Below, one piece after another: positions 1 to 9,179 of a stretch of 64,000 nucleotides of DNA. A program made the position numbers and the translations under genes. Source of the stretch: Tundrisphaera sp051175315 (GTDB lineage Bacteria > Planctomycetota > Planctomycetia > Isosphaerales > Isosphaeraceae); assembly GCF_051175315.1 (NCBI RefSeq), contig NZ_CP195100.1:5208001-5272000 (forward strand). The letters run 5' to 3'. Position 1 is the first letter of the stretch. Each line of letters starts with the position of its first letter. Under the pieces are notes generated by a model. The model did not search any database, had not been told where the DNA came from, and saw nothing but the letters and a program-made list of their open reading frames with translations.

Positions 1-371
1 CCCCCGGCCGGGGGCTTCTCGTCGGCCCTCGGCTTGTCGACGGTGGTGCCGAGCTTCTCCAGGAGGCTGTCGAGCGACTCGTCCTGGGGGGCGACCGTGC
101 CGGCGGGCTTGCCCTTGTCCTCGGCCTTGGCGTCCTTGGGCTTGTCCTTCTCCCGGGGCTTGTCGGCGTCCTTGGGCTTCTCCTTCTCGGGCTCCTTGGC
201 GGGCTCGGCGGGCCTGGGCTCGTCGAGTTTCTTGAGGAGGTCGTCGAGCGACTGGTCCTTGGGCGCGGGCGTCCCGGGGTCCTGGGCGACGGCGGGGGCG
301 CCGGGGGCCGCGAATGCGGCCAGGGCGAGCGTGGCGAAGATCCACGGACGCAGCAACGAGGTCATGTTCAT
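1..371 (-). CDS. Secreted Lys/Pro/Glu-rich protein, partial (runs off the window)
   Basis: The reading frame stays open to the first base of the window, so the C-terminus is missing. Its ATG at 371 overlaps the stop of the upstream coiled-coil gene (ATGA-type overlap), so the two are translationally coupled. The N-terminus (MNMTSLLRPWIFATLALAAF then AAPGAPAVAQD) is a clear signal peptide with an AQ-type cleavage site. The mature part is almost entirely charged low complexity and contains two copies of a short motif, K-D-Q-S-L-D-D-L-L-K-K-L and Q-D-E-S-L-D-S-L-L-E-K-L, separated by a Lys/Asp/Pro-rich linker. The motif looks like a short amphipathic helix for protein-protein contact. I do not recognise a family. 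It is the downstream member of the MoxR/Bat-type gene block and probably acts in the periplasm. Confidence 0.75.
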   Translation of the reverse strand, partial: MNMTSLLRPWIFATLALAAFAAPGAPAVAQDPGTPAPKDQSLDDLLKKLDEPRPAEPAKEPEKEKPKDADKPREKDKPKDAKAEDKGKPAGTVAPQDESLDSLLEKLGTTVDKPRADEKPPAG

Positions 372-3300
372 TCCTCCCCGTCGTCTTTCTTGGGCTGGGT
401 CAGGTCGCGCACGAGGTCGGCCAGGGAGCCCTGATCCTGGTGGAGCTGGTCGATCTCGGCGGTCTGCTCCGGGGTCAGTTCCTTGTGGCGGCGGAGGAGC
501 TCGTCGAAGAAGTCGGTCCGCTCGTTGATCTCCTGCTGGAGCATCTTGAGCATCTTGATCTGGGCGGCGGGCGGGAAGCCGTCCCCCCCGCCCTGCTGGC
601 CCCCTTGCTGGCCCCCGCCCTGCTGGTCCCCGCCCTGCTGGCCCCCCTTCTTGCCTTGCTCCTGCTTGAGCGAGTCGAGGAGCTGGCGGAGGCGGAGGGC
701 GGCGAGCTTCTGGGCGCGGACGGTGCCCTCGTCGGTCTTCAAGGTCTGCAACCGCTGGGCCGCCGTCTCCATCCCCTCGGACGCCTTCTTGATCGCGAGC
801 TTGAAGACCGGGGCCCCTTCGCCGAGGCGGTCGCCGAGTTCCCCGGCCTCGTCCTTGAGCCCGGCCTGGACCCGGCCGAGTTCCCGCACGCCGGAGCGCT
901 GGGCGAGCGTGAGCTTGCCCTCGGCGTCGGCGCGTGTCTTCTCGTATTTGCCGGTCTCCTCGGCCATCTTCTCCTGGCGCTCGTGGATCGACTTGAGGGA
1001 GTCGGCCATCTTGACGATCTGCTCGGCGGCGAGTTGTTCCTCGGCCTCGCGGCGGGCGGCGGCCACCTCCTGCTGGGCCTCGCGGAGGTTCTGGAGGGCC
1101 TCCTCCTGGTCCTGCTCGGCCTGCTCGCCGTCCCCCTGTTCCATCTGCTCGCCCGCCTTGGCCATCTGGCCGGCCGCCTGCTGCCCGGCGCGGGCGGCGG
1201 CCTCGGCGGAGAGCTTGGCGAGCTTCTGGACCTGACGCTTGGTCTCCTCCTGGATCTGCTGCTGCTCCTTGGCGAGCTTCGCCAGCTCTTCCTTCCGATT
1301 GGCCTCGTCGGGATTCTTGCGGGCCTCGGCGGTCTTCTTGAGGTTGGCCGCCTGGCGGTCGCGGAGCTTCTTGAGGTCGGCCTCGGCGTTCTTGAGCTCC
1401 TTGACTAGGTGGGACAGTTCGCGCTCGCGGCGGTTCTGGATCGCGTCGGCCAGCTGCTTGAGATCCTCGGTCGCCTTCTGCTGGTTCTCGCGGGCCTGGC
1501 CCATCTGGTTGCGGCCGAGCTGGTCGGCCCCCTCGCCCATCCTGGCCGCGGTCTGCTTCTTGCGGCTCTGCTCGGCCGCCTCGCGGAGCCCGGCCGCGGC
1601 GAGGGGGTCGGTGGCTTCGAGGTTCTTGGCCGCCTCGTCGAGCTTGGCTTCGAGGTTCTGGAGCCCCTTGGCGATCTCGTTCTGCGCGGCGGCCTGGTTG
1701 CCCCGTTCCGCCTTCTGCTCGGGGGAGAGGGCGTCCTGGTCCTTGCCCGCCGTCTCGGGGTTGCTGGCGGCTTCGGCCGCCTTCTTGTTGGCCTGCTCCT
1801 GGGCCTGGATCAGCGACTTCGCCTCGCGGGTGAGGTTGCGGACGTTGTTGAATTCGCTCATCCCCGCGAGCATCTTCTCCAGCTCGTCGACGATCGCCTT
1901 CTGGTTCTTCTCGGCGTCGGCCAGGGACGCCTTCGGGGTCGTTGGCTTCGTTTCGCCGGCGTCGGGCTGGCCGTCCGGGGTTGGCTTCGTTTCGCCGCCC
2001 GCCGGCTGCGGGGCGGACTGGCCCTGGGCCTTCGGCTCGGCGCCCGACTTGGACTGGGCCGATTTGGACGACTCGCCGCCCTGGGGCTGCCCGGACTTCG
2101 AGGTGTCGCCCTTGTTGGGTTCGTTCTTGCCGGCCTCGCCCGGGTCGCCCTTGGGGGTGCCGCCCTTGTTGGGTTCGTTTTGCCCCTTCGACTTCGGCTG
2201 ACCCTTGGACTCGCCTCCGGCGTTGGGTTCGTCTTTGCTCGCCACGTCCTGGCCCCTGGCGGACTCGCCGGCCTTGGGTTCGTTCGGCTCGCCGGCCTTC
2301 GGGTCGCCCTTGGGGGTTCCGCCCGATTTGGGCTCGTTCTTGCCGCTCGCCTTGGAGGCGGCGTTGGGTTCGTTCTGGCCGTCGGCCCTGGGCTCGGCCT
2401 GATCGGCCGGGTTCGGTTCGTTTGGCCCGGCGTCGTCCTTGCCGTCGGCTTGGTCGAGGGCCTTGGTGGCGCGGGTGAGGCCCTGCTCGGCGGGGGTGAG
2501 GTTGCGCTCGCGGATCCGCTGGACCGCGTCGCGCATCTCGGCCATCTGCTGCTCGGCGTCGGGGTTCTTGATGTTGAAGTTGGCCCCGTCCTCCAGGAAC
2601 TTGCGGATCTTCTGGTCCAGGCCGTCGGACTTGTTGGTGATCCGGTTGGTCACCTGGCGCTGGATCATCTCCGCGTCCTTGAGCCGGGCGCGGGCGTCGT
2701 CGGGGAGCTTGGGGGTCTGATCCAGGGTGCGGAGGGCGTCGGCCACCGGGGTGCGGGCCTGCTTCTGCATCTGGAGGGCGCGGTCGATCTCGTCGTGGAT
2801 CGCCTTCTGCTGCTCGTCACGCTGGCGCTGGATCTCCTCGTCGGAGGCGATCCGGAGCCGGATCTCGCGGCTCTTGCCGATGTTGGGGCCCTTGAGGTCG
2901 TCGAAGTCGCGGGCATCGGCGAAGAACGTGATCGTGGATCCGGGCTGGAGGCCGGGGATCGGCTTCAGGTCCCAGCGGTAGGCGACCTCCTGCGGTCCCT
3001 TGGCGCCGGGGGCGGGGGCTTCCCACAGCGGGACGACGACCTCGTTGGCGGGCTCGGAGTCGCCCGAGGCGACGCGGTAGATCAAACGGACGAGGTGGGT
3101 GCCGAAGTCGTCCTCGACCGTGAACCGGAGCGGCACCGTCGCGCCGACCGGCACGTCGCGGTCCTGCGAGGGGTCGTCGACGTTGACGCGCGGGGCCTCG
3201 TCGCGGGTGGCCCGGACGTCGAACCGGACGATTTCCTGGCTGCGGAACCCCTCGGTATCCAGGAGGTCGAACCAGAACGGCCGGGACTCCTTGACCGTGA

Positions 3301-4381
3301 AGCTCGCCGCGAGGGCCTTGCCGCCGGGGGCGAGCTTGACCGCGTCGTTGAGAATGGCGTCGCCGACCCGGAGGGTGGCTGAGGCCAGGGCCTTGTTGGC
3401 CTCGGCCTCGATCTCGACCCGCGACCCTTCCACGACCCGGACCTGGGTGTTGCCCGGGGCCAGGGTCTGGGGGGGCAAGCCGGTGTAGGCCGGGGCGGTG
3501 AGCTTGACCACGTTGCGGGTGAGCGCCGGGGGCGGGACGACCTCGACCTTGCGGCGGTCGGTGATGTCGTCGCCGGCCTCGACCCGGAAGGTGAACGGCT
3601 GGGTGACCGTCTCGATCCGGCCCCGGAAGGTGTTGTCGGCGGCCGGGCGGAGCGGCTCGGAGGAGGTCTCGCCGTCGGCGTAGCGGTAGGTCACCCGGGC
3701 GGTGGCCGGCATCCGCTCCCCCTCGCCGATCCGCACGGCCAGGGCGAAAGGCATCCCCTTGGCGATCTTGCGTGGGGTCTCGTCCAGGATCGTCAGGTGG
3801 GTGTTCCGGGGCCAGGCGTCGGGGCCGTAGGGGCGGAATAGGCGGAGGGCGCCGATCCGGGCCAGCCGGGGCTCGGCCAGGGCGATCATGCCCACCAGGG
3901 CCAGCGCGGCCAGGGCCCAGGCCGCCGCCTTGCGGGCCGGGCGGGGGTCGACCGCCTGGCGGAAGTCGATGTCGCGGATCTGCTCCAGGGTCTGGGCGAC
4001 CGTCGCGTCGCGCAGGGCCCGCGAGCCGAACTCGGACTCGGGGGCGGACTCGGCCGCGCGGAGGAACTGCACGGTGCTGGCCAGGCGGTCGTTGAGGCCG
4101 GGCCAGCGGTCCTCGATCCGCAGGGCGATGTCGAGGTCGCGGAACCGGACGATCAGGGGCATCAGCACCCGCCGGACCAGCAGGTAGCCGGCCAGCCCGA
4201 TCACGCCCATGAGCAACGCCAGGCGGATCTCCGGGGCCAGGTGGACCAGGTAGTCGGCCAGGCAGGCGACCACGATGGCCAGGAGGGTCCCGGCCACCAG
4301 CCAGCTCAAACCGTGGAGCGCCAGCAGGCGCCGCACGCGGCCGCGCAGGGCGGCGATCCGAGACTCGACGGGTCCACGCAT
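368..4381 (-). CDS. DUF4175-like membrane-anchored coiled-coil protein (Bat-cluster partner)
   Basis: About 1337 residues. Two membrane helices lie near the N-terminus (around residues 20-45 and 50-70). They are followed by a soluble region of beta-sandwich character (to about residue 520) and then a very long Gln/Glu/Lys/Ala-rich coiled coil. A low-complexity Asn-Glu-Pro-Asn/Lys insert splits the coiled coil near residues 650-770, and the C-terminus is Gly/Gln-rich. The order of parts resembles the DUF4175 proteins that sit with MoxR/Bat genes in planctomycetes and alphaproteobacteria. I chose the ATG at 4381 because GGGAG lies about 10 nt upstream. An in-frame ATG at 4417 would add 12 residues. 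The product is probably an inner-membrane protein with a large periplasmic coil; its biochemical role is unknown. It is transcribed with the vWA gene upstream. Confidence 0.7.
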   Translation of the reverse strand: MRGPVESRIAALRGRVRRLLALHGLSWLVAGTLLAIVVACLADYLVHLAPEIRLALLMGVIGLAGYLLVRRVLMPLIVRFRDLDIALRIEDRWPGLNDRLASTVQFLRAAESAPESEFGSRALRDATVAQTLEQIRDIDFRQAVDPRPARKAAAWALAALALVGMIALAEPRLARIGALRLFRPYGPDAWPRNTHLTILDETPRKIAKGMPFALAVRIGEGERMPATARVTYRYADGETSSEPLRPAADNTFRGRIETVTQPFTFRVEAGDDITDRRKVEVVPPPALTRNVVKLTAPAYTGLPPQTLAPGNTQVRVVEGSRVEIEAEANKALASATLRVGDAILNDAVKLAPGGKALAASFTVKESRPFWFDLLDTEGFRSQEIVRFDVRATRDEAPRVNVDDPSQDRDVPVGATVPLRFTVEDDFGTHLVRLIYRVASGDSEPANEVVVPLWEAPAPGAKGPQEVAYRWDLKPIPGLQPGSTITFFADARDFDDLKGPNIGKSREIRLRIASDEEIQRQRDEQQKAIHDEIDRALQMQKQARTPVADALRTLDQTPKLPDDARARLKDAEMIQRQVTNRITNKSDGLDQKIRKFLEDGANFNIKNPDAEQQMAEMRDAVQRIRERNLTPAEQGLTRATKALDQADGKDDAGPNEPNPADQAEPRADGQNEPNAASKASGKNEPKSGGTPKGDPKAGEPNEPKAGESARGQDVASKDEPNAGGESKGQPKSKGQNEPNKGGTPKGDPGEAGKNEPNKGDTSKSGQPQGGESSKSAQSKSGAEPKAQGQSAPQPAGGETKPTPDGQPDAGETKPTTPKASLADAEKNQKAIVDELEKMLAGMSEFNNVRNLTREAKSLIQAQEQANKKAAEAASNPETAGKDQDALSPEQKAERGNQAAAQNEIAKGLQNLEAKLDEAAKNLEATDPLAAAGLREAAEQSRKKQTAARMGEGADQLGRNQMGQARENQQKATEDLKQLADAIQNRRERELSHLVKELKNAEADLKKLRDRQAANLKKTAEARKNPDEANRKEELAKLAKEQQQIQEETKRQVQKLAKLSAEAAARAGQQAAGQMAKAGEQMEQGDGEQAEQDQEEALQNLREAQQEVAAARREAEEQLAAEQIVKMADSLKSIHERQEKMAEETGKYEKTRADAEGKLTLAQRSGVRELGRVQAGLKDEAGELGDRLGEGAPVFKLAIKKASEGMETAAQRLQTLKTDEGTVRAQKLAALRLRQLLDSLKQEQGKKGGQQGGDQQGGGQQGGQQGGGDGFPPAAQIKMLKMLQQEINERTDFFDELLRRHKELTPEQTAEIDQLHQDQGSLADLVRDLTQPKKDDGEE
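2100..2430 (-). repeat. Degenerate Asn-Glu-Pro-Asn coding repeats
   Basis: Within the coiled-coil gene, about ten imperfect copies of a short unit encode NEPN or NEPK flanked by Gly/Lys/Ser/Ala/Asp. On the plus strand they appear as recurrent TTGGGTTCGTT-type words. The repeat forms a flexible linker between two coiled-coil halves and is a likely site of length variation. Confidence 0.6.
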
Positions 4382-4459
4382 CGCGGCTGACTCCCTTTCC
4401 CGGAGGCCCCGGGGCATCCTGGTCCGCCGGGCCGACGCCGGCCCGGCCCATCCTCTTAT

Positions 4460-6862
4460 TTATACCATTTGGCCGCGTTTCCTGAGAATCCACTCCGACA
4501 CCAGCAGGGTGAGGAACAGGGCCAGCACCGGCCAGGTGTTCCACAGGGGGATCGGCGGGTCGGTGTCCAGCGGCACCTTCTGCGGCAGGGGCAGGCTCGC
4601 CCCCAGGCCGGTCAGGTCCCGGGGGGTGTAGAACTTGCCCCCGGAGGCCGTGGCCGCCCGGATCAGCTCGGGCTCATTCATCTGGGTCTGCTCGCTTTCG
4701 CCGGCCGGCGGGTCGACGCCGAAGGTCGCGGTGGGGATCCCTTCCAGCGTTGGTGGCGGGAGGAGGCGGACCTCGTACTCCCCCTCGGCGGCCTGAGGCA
4801 GCACCCCTTCGAACACGTTCCGCGAGCCGGCCGCCGGCTTCAGGGACAGCTTGCGGCCCGCCTGCCCCTTGCGGCTGACCCGCACCGTGACCTCGTTGTT
4901 GGCCGGGACGAGCGCGGGGTTGGGGAACCGGACCCGGACCTCGATCGGCTGGTTGCGCTGGTATCGCTTGCGGTCGGTCTGGACCTCCGCCTGCTTCTGG
5001 CCCAGGAGCTTGGACCGGGCCAGGAACCGGATCGTCTGGGTCCAGAACCGGCCGAAGTAGCGGTCGCCGACGCGGAACCGCCACCGCCAGGTGTCGTCCA
5101 CGGCGTGGAACATCGACTTGCCCGAGCCGACGAACTGGTAGGCGATCAGCGGCAAGGGGCCGTCGGAGCCGGCCTGGGTCGGGTGCTCGGCCAGCACCAG
5201 CGCGGCGGGCTTCTTGCGGGGGGCTTCGAAGTACCAGAACAGCTGGGGCAGGCCCGCCCAGATCCGGGCGTTCTGCACCTCGTCGTCGCCGAACCGGAAG
5301 ATCGGGTTGGCCCGTCCCTCGACGGTCAGGCTGGGGCGGAACCCGGCGATCGAACCGGCCACGGCGGTCGGGTTGCGGGCCTCGGCCAGGTCCACCGGCA
5401 GGAGCATCTCCAGGGGCGTGCCGCGATAGCCGAGCGGGTTGAAGTTCTCGCCCGCCACGAATAGGACCCCGCCCCCCTTCTCGGTGACGAACTCGACCAG
5501 GTGGTTCATCTCCGTGGCGCTCAGGAAGCCAGGATCCGCGTCGCCGATGATGACAACGTCGTACTCGAACAGGTCGTCCTTGCTCGCCGGGAAGGTGGGC
5601 AGCGCCGCGCGGTCCTGGTTGCTGAACTGGGGGTCCGACGCCTGGAGCACCACGTTCAGGCTGATCGTCTTCTCGCGGTCCAGGAACGTCTTCAAGTAGC
5701 GGAACTCATACCGGGGCTCGCTGTCGACGTAGAGGACCTTGAGCTTCTCCTCGCGGACGTTGACCAGCTTCTCCAGCCGGTTGTTCTCGGCGCGAAGCTC
5801 GCGAGGCTTGGCGTCGACCTCGACGATGTACGTCACCTGGCCGACCTCGCGGGGGCGGTGGCTGATGTCGACCCGGGTCGGCTGGCCGTCGGGCGGGGCG
5901 ACGATCTTGACCGTCTCCAGGTCCTGGACCGCGTCGGGGTTGCCGGCCGAGGGGACCTTGCGGCGGAGGTGGACGGTCAGCTCCTGGCCGGCGTAGCCGC
6001 GCGAGGCGAGCCGGGGCTGGAACCGGACCAGGTCGTCGACGAACACGACGTCGTCGACCATCAGCTCGGACAGTTCGATGTCGCGCGGGGGCTCGGGGTC
6101 GCCCAGGCCGATCGGGTAGAGCGGCACCCCCTTCTTGGCGGCGAACTCGGCCGCCTTCGCCAGCGTCTCCCCCTCGGTGGTCTGGCCGTCGGTCAGCAGG
6201 ACGATCGCCGTGGGGGGCATCCCCCGCAGCTCCCCCAGCACCTGCCGGACGCCGGTGCCCAGCCGGGACTGGTCGCCGCTGGGCTCGACGTTCTTGAGCT
6301 TCTCCAGGGCCGGCGCGATCTGCTCCGGCTGGTCGATCGAGGCGAACGGCACGGCCGACGACGAGACCAGATACAGCCGGACCCGGTGCTGCTTCTGAAG
6401 GTCGCGGAGGAACTTGCCGTCGTCCTTGTACAAGAACCCCTTGGCCAGCGCCAGCCGGGTGGCGTCGGCCTGCCCCGAGGCCCTGGCGAGGTCGGCGGCG
6501 GCCTCCTTGGCCTTGGGGTCGGCGTACTGGTCGACCACCCGCTGGCTGGCCGAGTCGTCCACCATGACCACGAAGTAGGGCAGCCCGGTGCGGTCCACCG
6601 ACAGGACGGCCTCGGACAGCATGAACAGGGCCAGGATCACCAGGGCGATCCGCAGCGAGGCCAGGAACATCTTGTAGGGGAGCGAGGCCGAGCCTTCGCG
6701 GCGGTAGAGCCAGATGATCCAGGCCGCCGCCAGGCCGACGATCAGCACCGTCATCCCTTGCGAGAGCGGGTGATCGGGGCGGATGCGGGGGTCGAACGAC
6801 TCGCCCGCCCCCGGGGGGGCCACGCCCATGCGATCGGCCAAGCGTCGGAGCAGCCAGTCCAT
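4460..6862 (-). CDS. vWA and amidotransferase-like domain membrane protein
   Basis: 800 residues. Two N-terminal membrane helices (about 37-53 and 66-84) are followed by a von Willebrand A-like domain whose MIDAS motif is D-D-S-A-S at residues 102-106, with the later strand IVLLTDGQTTEGE. A class-I glutamine-amidotransferase-like module follows (VVIIGDADPG, then GGGVLFVAGE); I see no catalytic Cys there, so it is probably a binding fold. A last membrane helix lies near the C-terminus. Proteins with this architecture accompany BatA-type proteins in planctomycetes and are thought to form metal-dependent envelope complexes with MoxR chaperones. It lies 42 nt downstream of the BatA gene and is probably in the same operon. 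Confidence 0.75.
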   Translation of the reverse strand: MDWLLRRLADRMGVAPPGAGESFDPRIRPDHPLSQGMTVLIVGLAAAWIIWLYRREGSASLPYKMFLASLRIALVILALFMLSEAVLSVDRTGLPYFVVMVDDSASQRVVDQYADPKAKEAAADLARASGQADATRLALAKGFLYKDDGKFLRDLQKQHRVRLYLVSSSAVPFASIDQPEQIAPALEKLKNVEPSGDQSRLGTGVRQVLGELRGMPPTAIVLLTDGQTTEGETLAKAAEFAAKKGVPLYPIGLGDPEPPRDIELSELMVDDVVFVDDLVRFQPRLASRGYAGQELTVHLRRKVPSAGNPDAVQDLETVKIVAPPDGQPTRVDISHRPREVGQVTYIVEVDAKPRELRAENNRLEKLVNVREEKLKVLYVDSEPRYEFRYLKTFLDREKTISLNVVLQASDPQFSNQDRAALPTFPASKDDLFEYDVVIIGDADPGFLSATEMNHLVEFVTEKGGGVLFVAGENFNPLGYRGTPLEMLLPVDLAEARNPTAVAGSIAGFRPSLTVEGRANPIFRFGDDEVQNARIWAGLPQLFWYFEAPRKKPAALVLAEHPTQAGSDGPLPLIAYQFVGSGKSMFHAVDDTWRWRFRVGDRYFGRFWTQTIRFLARSKLLGQKQAEVQTDRKRYQRNQPIEVRVRFPNPALVPANNEVTVRVSRKGQAGRKLSLKPAAGSRNVFEGVLPQAAEGEYEVRLLPPPTLEGIPTATFGVDPPAGESEQTQMNEPELIRAATASGGKFYTPRDLTGLGASLPLPQKVPLDTDPPIPLWNTWPVLALFLTLLVSEWILRKRGQMV

Positions 6863-6904
6863 CGGGGTCTCGTCTCGCGGGGGGTCGATCGGTCGGGGGT
6901 GGGT

Positions 6905-9118
6905 TCAGGCGCGGGAGTGGTGCCCGAAACGCCAGGCCAGGGTCGATTCGATGAGCAGGAAGGCGAGCAGGGCATACAGCAACGGCCGATGCAGCTCCCC
7001 CCGGCGGCCCACCGCCGACGCGTTGTCGGTCAGGTCGCGCCAGTTGGTCAGGTAGCTGAACGACCAGCCGGGCACGGCGTCGGCCAGCCCGGCGCGGTCG
7101 AGCTTGGCGGGGTCGCTCTCGGCCGATCCGGGGTTGGCGGCGAACAGGGCTTCCGAGGCGGGCGGGTTGCCGAACCGGGCGCGATAGGCGCCGCTCAGGT
7201 CGGTGTCCTCGAAGTGGAACGTCCCCACGTCGCCCGAGGCCGCCACCTGCGCCGCGACCTTCACCTCGTCGGGGCGGATCACCTCGACCGGCGAGCCGAT
7301 CGTGGTGGCGGGCAGCGCCTGGTCGAGCGGCTGGCCGACCCGGACGTTCCGCTCGGCGAGCCGGCCCGAGGCCGCCTGGAGGACGACCTGTTCCATGACC
7401 GGGGGGTAGCTCTGGTGCAAAGGCCAGGTGGTCCACCCGGCGTCGGCCGAGGTCGCCACCTGGATCACCGTGCCGCGATGGCGGGGGCTCTCGATCACGG
7501 CCGGGTCGCCGCCGTCGAAGCCCAGGGCCACCTTGGCCGGGGAGTCGGGCGGGAGCTTGAGCCGGTGGTACTGCCAGGTCTTGGCCCCGGTCAGGCCCGC
7601 CACCACGTTGGCCGCGGCGCCGTTGAAGGCACTCACGATCGGGTGGCGGAAGCCGAGGGGGTCGAAGTCGAACGCACCTTTTTTGGTCGCGGCGTCGCCG
7701 GCGATCCCCACCAGGGCGGCGGGCAGGATCCCCTTCCCCTCGTCGTGGAACAGGCGGTTGTAGTTCTCGGCCACGACCTGATCCCCGCCGAAGACGACCA
7801 GCCCGCCCCCCTGCTTGAGGTAGGCGTCGAGCGTGGCGACCTCGGCCTCGGTGACCTGGGCGATGTTGCACAGGACCACGGCGTCGAAGGCGGATAACTC
7901 GCGCTGGCCGAGCTGGGATTCGGCGATCACCGTGGTCTGGATCGTCGACGGCATCCCGGCCGACTTCACCTCGGGGCTGAGCGCCTGGGCCAGGTAGTCG
8001 GTCTCGGCCTGGAACGGCTCGGCCTTGGGGTGGCCGTCGACCAGGAGGACGGAGACCGCCTCGCGCACCGGCACGGCCAGGCGTCGGCGGTTGTCGAGCT
8101 TGAGCGGGTCGTCGTCGATCTGGACTTCCAGGAGGTGGTCGCCGGGGGTGGCGAACTCGGGCGAGAACGCGAACGTGGCGTCGGCCCCGACCGCGATGTC
8201 CTGGGGCGCCCCCTCGGGCCCGAGCTGGCCGTCGACCAACAGCCGCGCCTTGGCCGCCGTCACCGGGTTCGGCCCGTAGTTGTGGACCGTGGCCGAGACG
8301 ATCGGCGGCGGGCCGACCCGGGTGACGATCGGCGTGTTGAGCCGGAGGTCCACGACCGCCCGGTTCTCGCCGCCGTCTTTGCCCAGGTCGATCACGGTGG
8401 ACTGCGCCTGGCGGGCCGCGAGCTTGGCCACGGCCGACTTGAGCGCCTCGGCCTGGCCGGGGGCGGTCTGCCAGCTCGCCGACTGGAGGTCGGACAGGAA
8501 GACCACCTCCTTGCGGGGGATCGGCGACACGTCCAGGACCCGGTCGATCGCGTTGAAGCTGGCCACCAGGTCGGTCCCGCCGTGCGGCAGCGTGATCGAC
8601 TCGATCTCCTTGAGCAACTCATCGCGGTTCGACGACGGGGCGGCGTCCCCCACCACCACGCGGGGCGGGTCGGCCATCAGCACCACGCTCAGGGCGTCGC
8701 CGCCCCGGGCGTCCTGGACCAGCCGCGAGGCCAGCGCCTTGGCCTGGCCGAACCGGGTGGCGTCGCCCGCCGTGTAGTCCATGCTCAGGGACCCGTCCAG
8801 GACCAGCACCCGGTGGGTCCGCTGGCCGGGCAGCAGGGGCAGCGCCCCCAGGCTCTCCAAAAACGGCTTGGCCATCGCCAGGACCGCCAGCAGGACGACC
8901 ATGGTCCGCACCGCCAGCAGGAGCCACTGCTCGACCTTCACCCGCCGCTTGTTCTTCTGGAGCGCGGCGATCAGGAACCGCATCGCCGCCCAGCGCATCT
9001 CGCGATGCTTGCGGCGGTTGAGCAGGTGGATCAGGATCGGCAGCGCGGTCGCCGCGATCCCGAGCTGGAGCAAGGGGAGGTTGGCGAACCCGATCGCCCA
9101 CAGTACCGGAACGTCCAA
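6905..9118 (-). CDS. BatA domain / vWA membrane protein
   Basis: 737 residues. The N-terminal 85 residues match the BatA pattern: a membrane helix, then H-L-L-N-R-R-K-H-R-E and the R-W-A-A-M-R-F-L motif, then a second helix. A vWA-like region follows with D-G-S-L-S at 108-112 in the MIDAS position, then beta-sandwich sequence, an amidotransferase-like stretch (DAVVLCNIAQV, GGGLVVFGGD) and a C-terminal membrane helix. The start is TTG at 9118, supported by GGAGGAA six nt upstream; no better ATG fits the conserved N-terminus. It follows the DUF58 gene by about 60 nt. It is probably an inner-membrane partner of the MoxR ATPase encoded upstream. Confidence 0.8.
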   Translation of the reverse strand: MDVPVLWAIGFANLPLLQLGIAATALPILIHLLNRRKHREMRWAAMRFLIAALQKNKRRVKVEQWLLLAVRTMVVLLAVLAMAKPFLESLGALPLLPGQRTHRVLVLDGSLSMDYTAGDATRFGQAKALASRLVQDARGGDALSVVLMADPPRVVVGDAAPSSNRDELLKEIESITLPHGGTDLVASFNAIDRVLDVSPIPRKEVVFLSDLQSASWQTAPGQAEALKSAVAKLAARQAQSTVIDLGKDGGENRAVVDLRLNTPIVTRVGPPPIVSATVHNYGPNPVTAAKARLLVDGQLGPEGAPQDIAVGADATFAFSPEFATPGDHLLEVQIDDDPLKLDNRRRLAVPVREAVSVLLVDGHPKAEPFQAETDYLAQALSPEVKSAGMPSTIQTTVIAESQLGQRELSAFDAVVLCNIAQVTEAEVATLDAYLKQGGGLVVFGGDQVVAENYNRLFHDEGKGILPAALVGIAGDAATKKGAFDFDPLGFRHPIVSAFNGAAANVVAGLTGAKTWQYHRLKLPPDSPAKVALGFDGGDPAVIESPRHRGTVIQVATSADAGWTTWPLHQSYPPVMEQVVLQAASGRLAERNVRVGQPLDQALPATTIGSPVEVIRPDEVKVAAQVAASGDVGTFHFEDTDLSGAYRARFGNPPASEALFAANPGSAESDPAKLDRAGLADAVPGWSFSYLTNWRDLTDNASAVGRRGELHRPLLYALLAFLLIESTLAWRFGHHSRA

Positions 9119-9179
9119 CGTCGATTCCTCCGAGGAACGGCCCGATCCGGCCCGAGTGGTCCACGCAAGCGGGGGTCGA

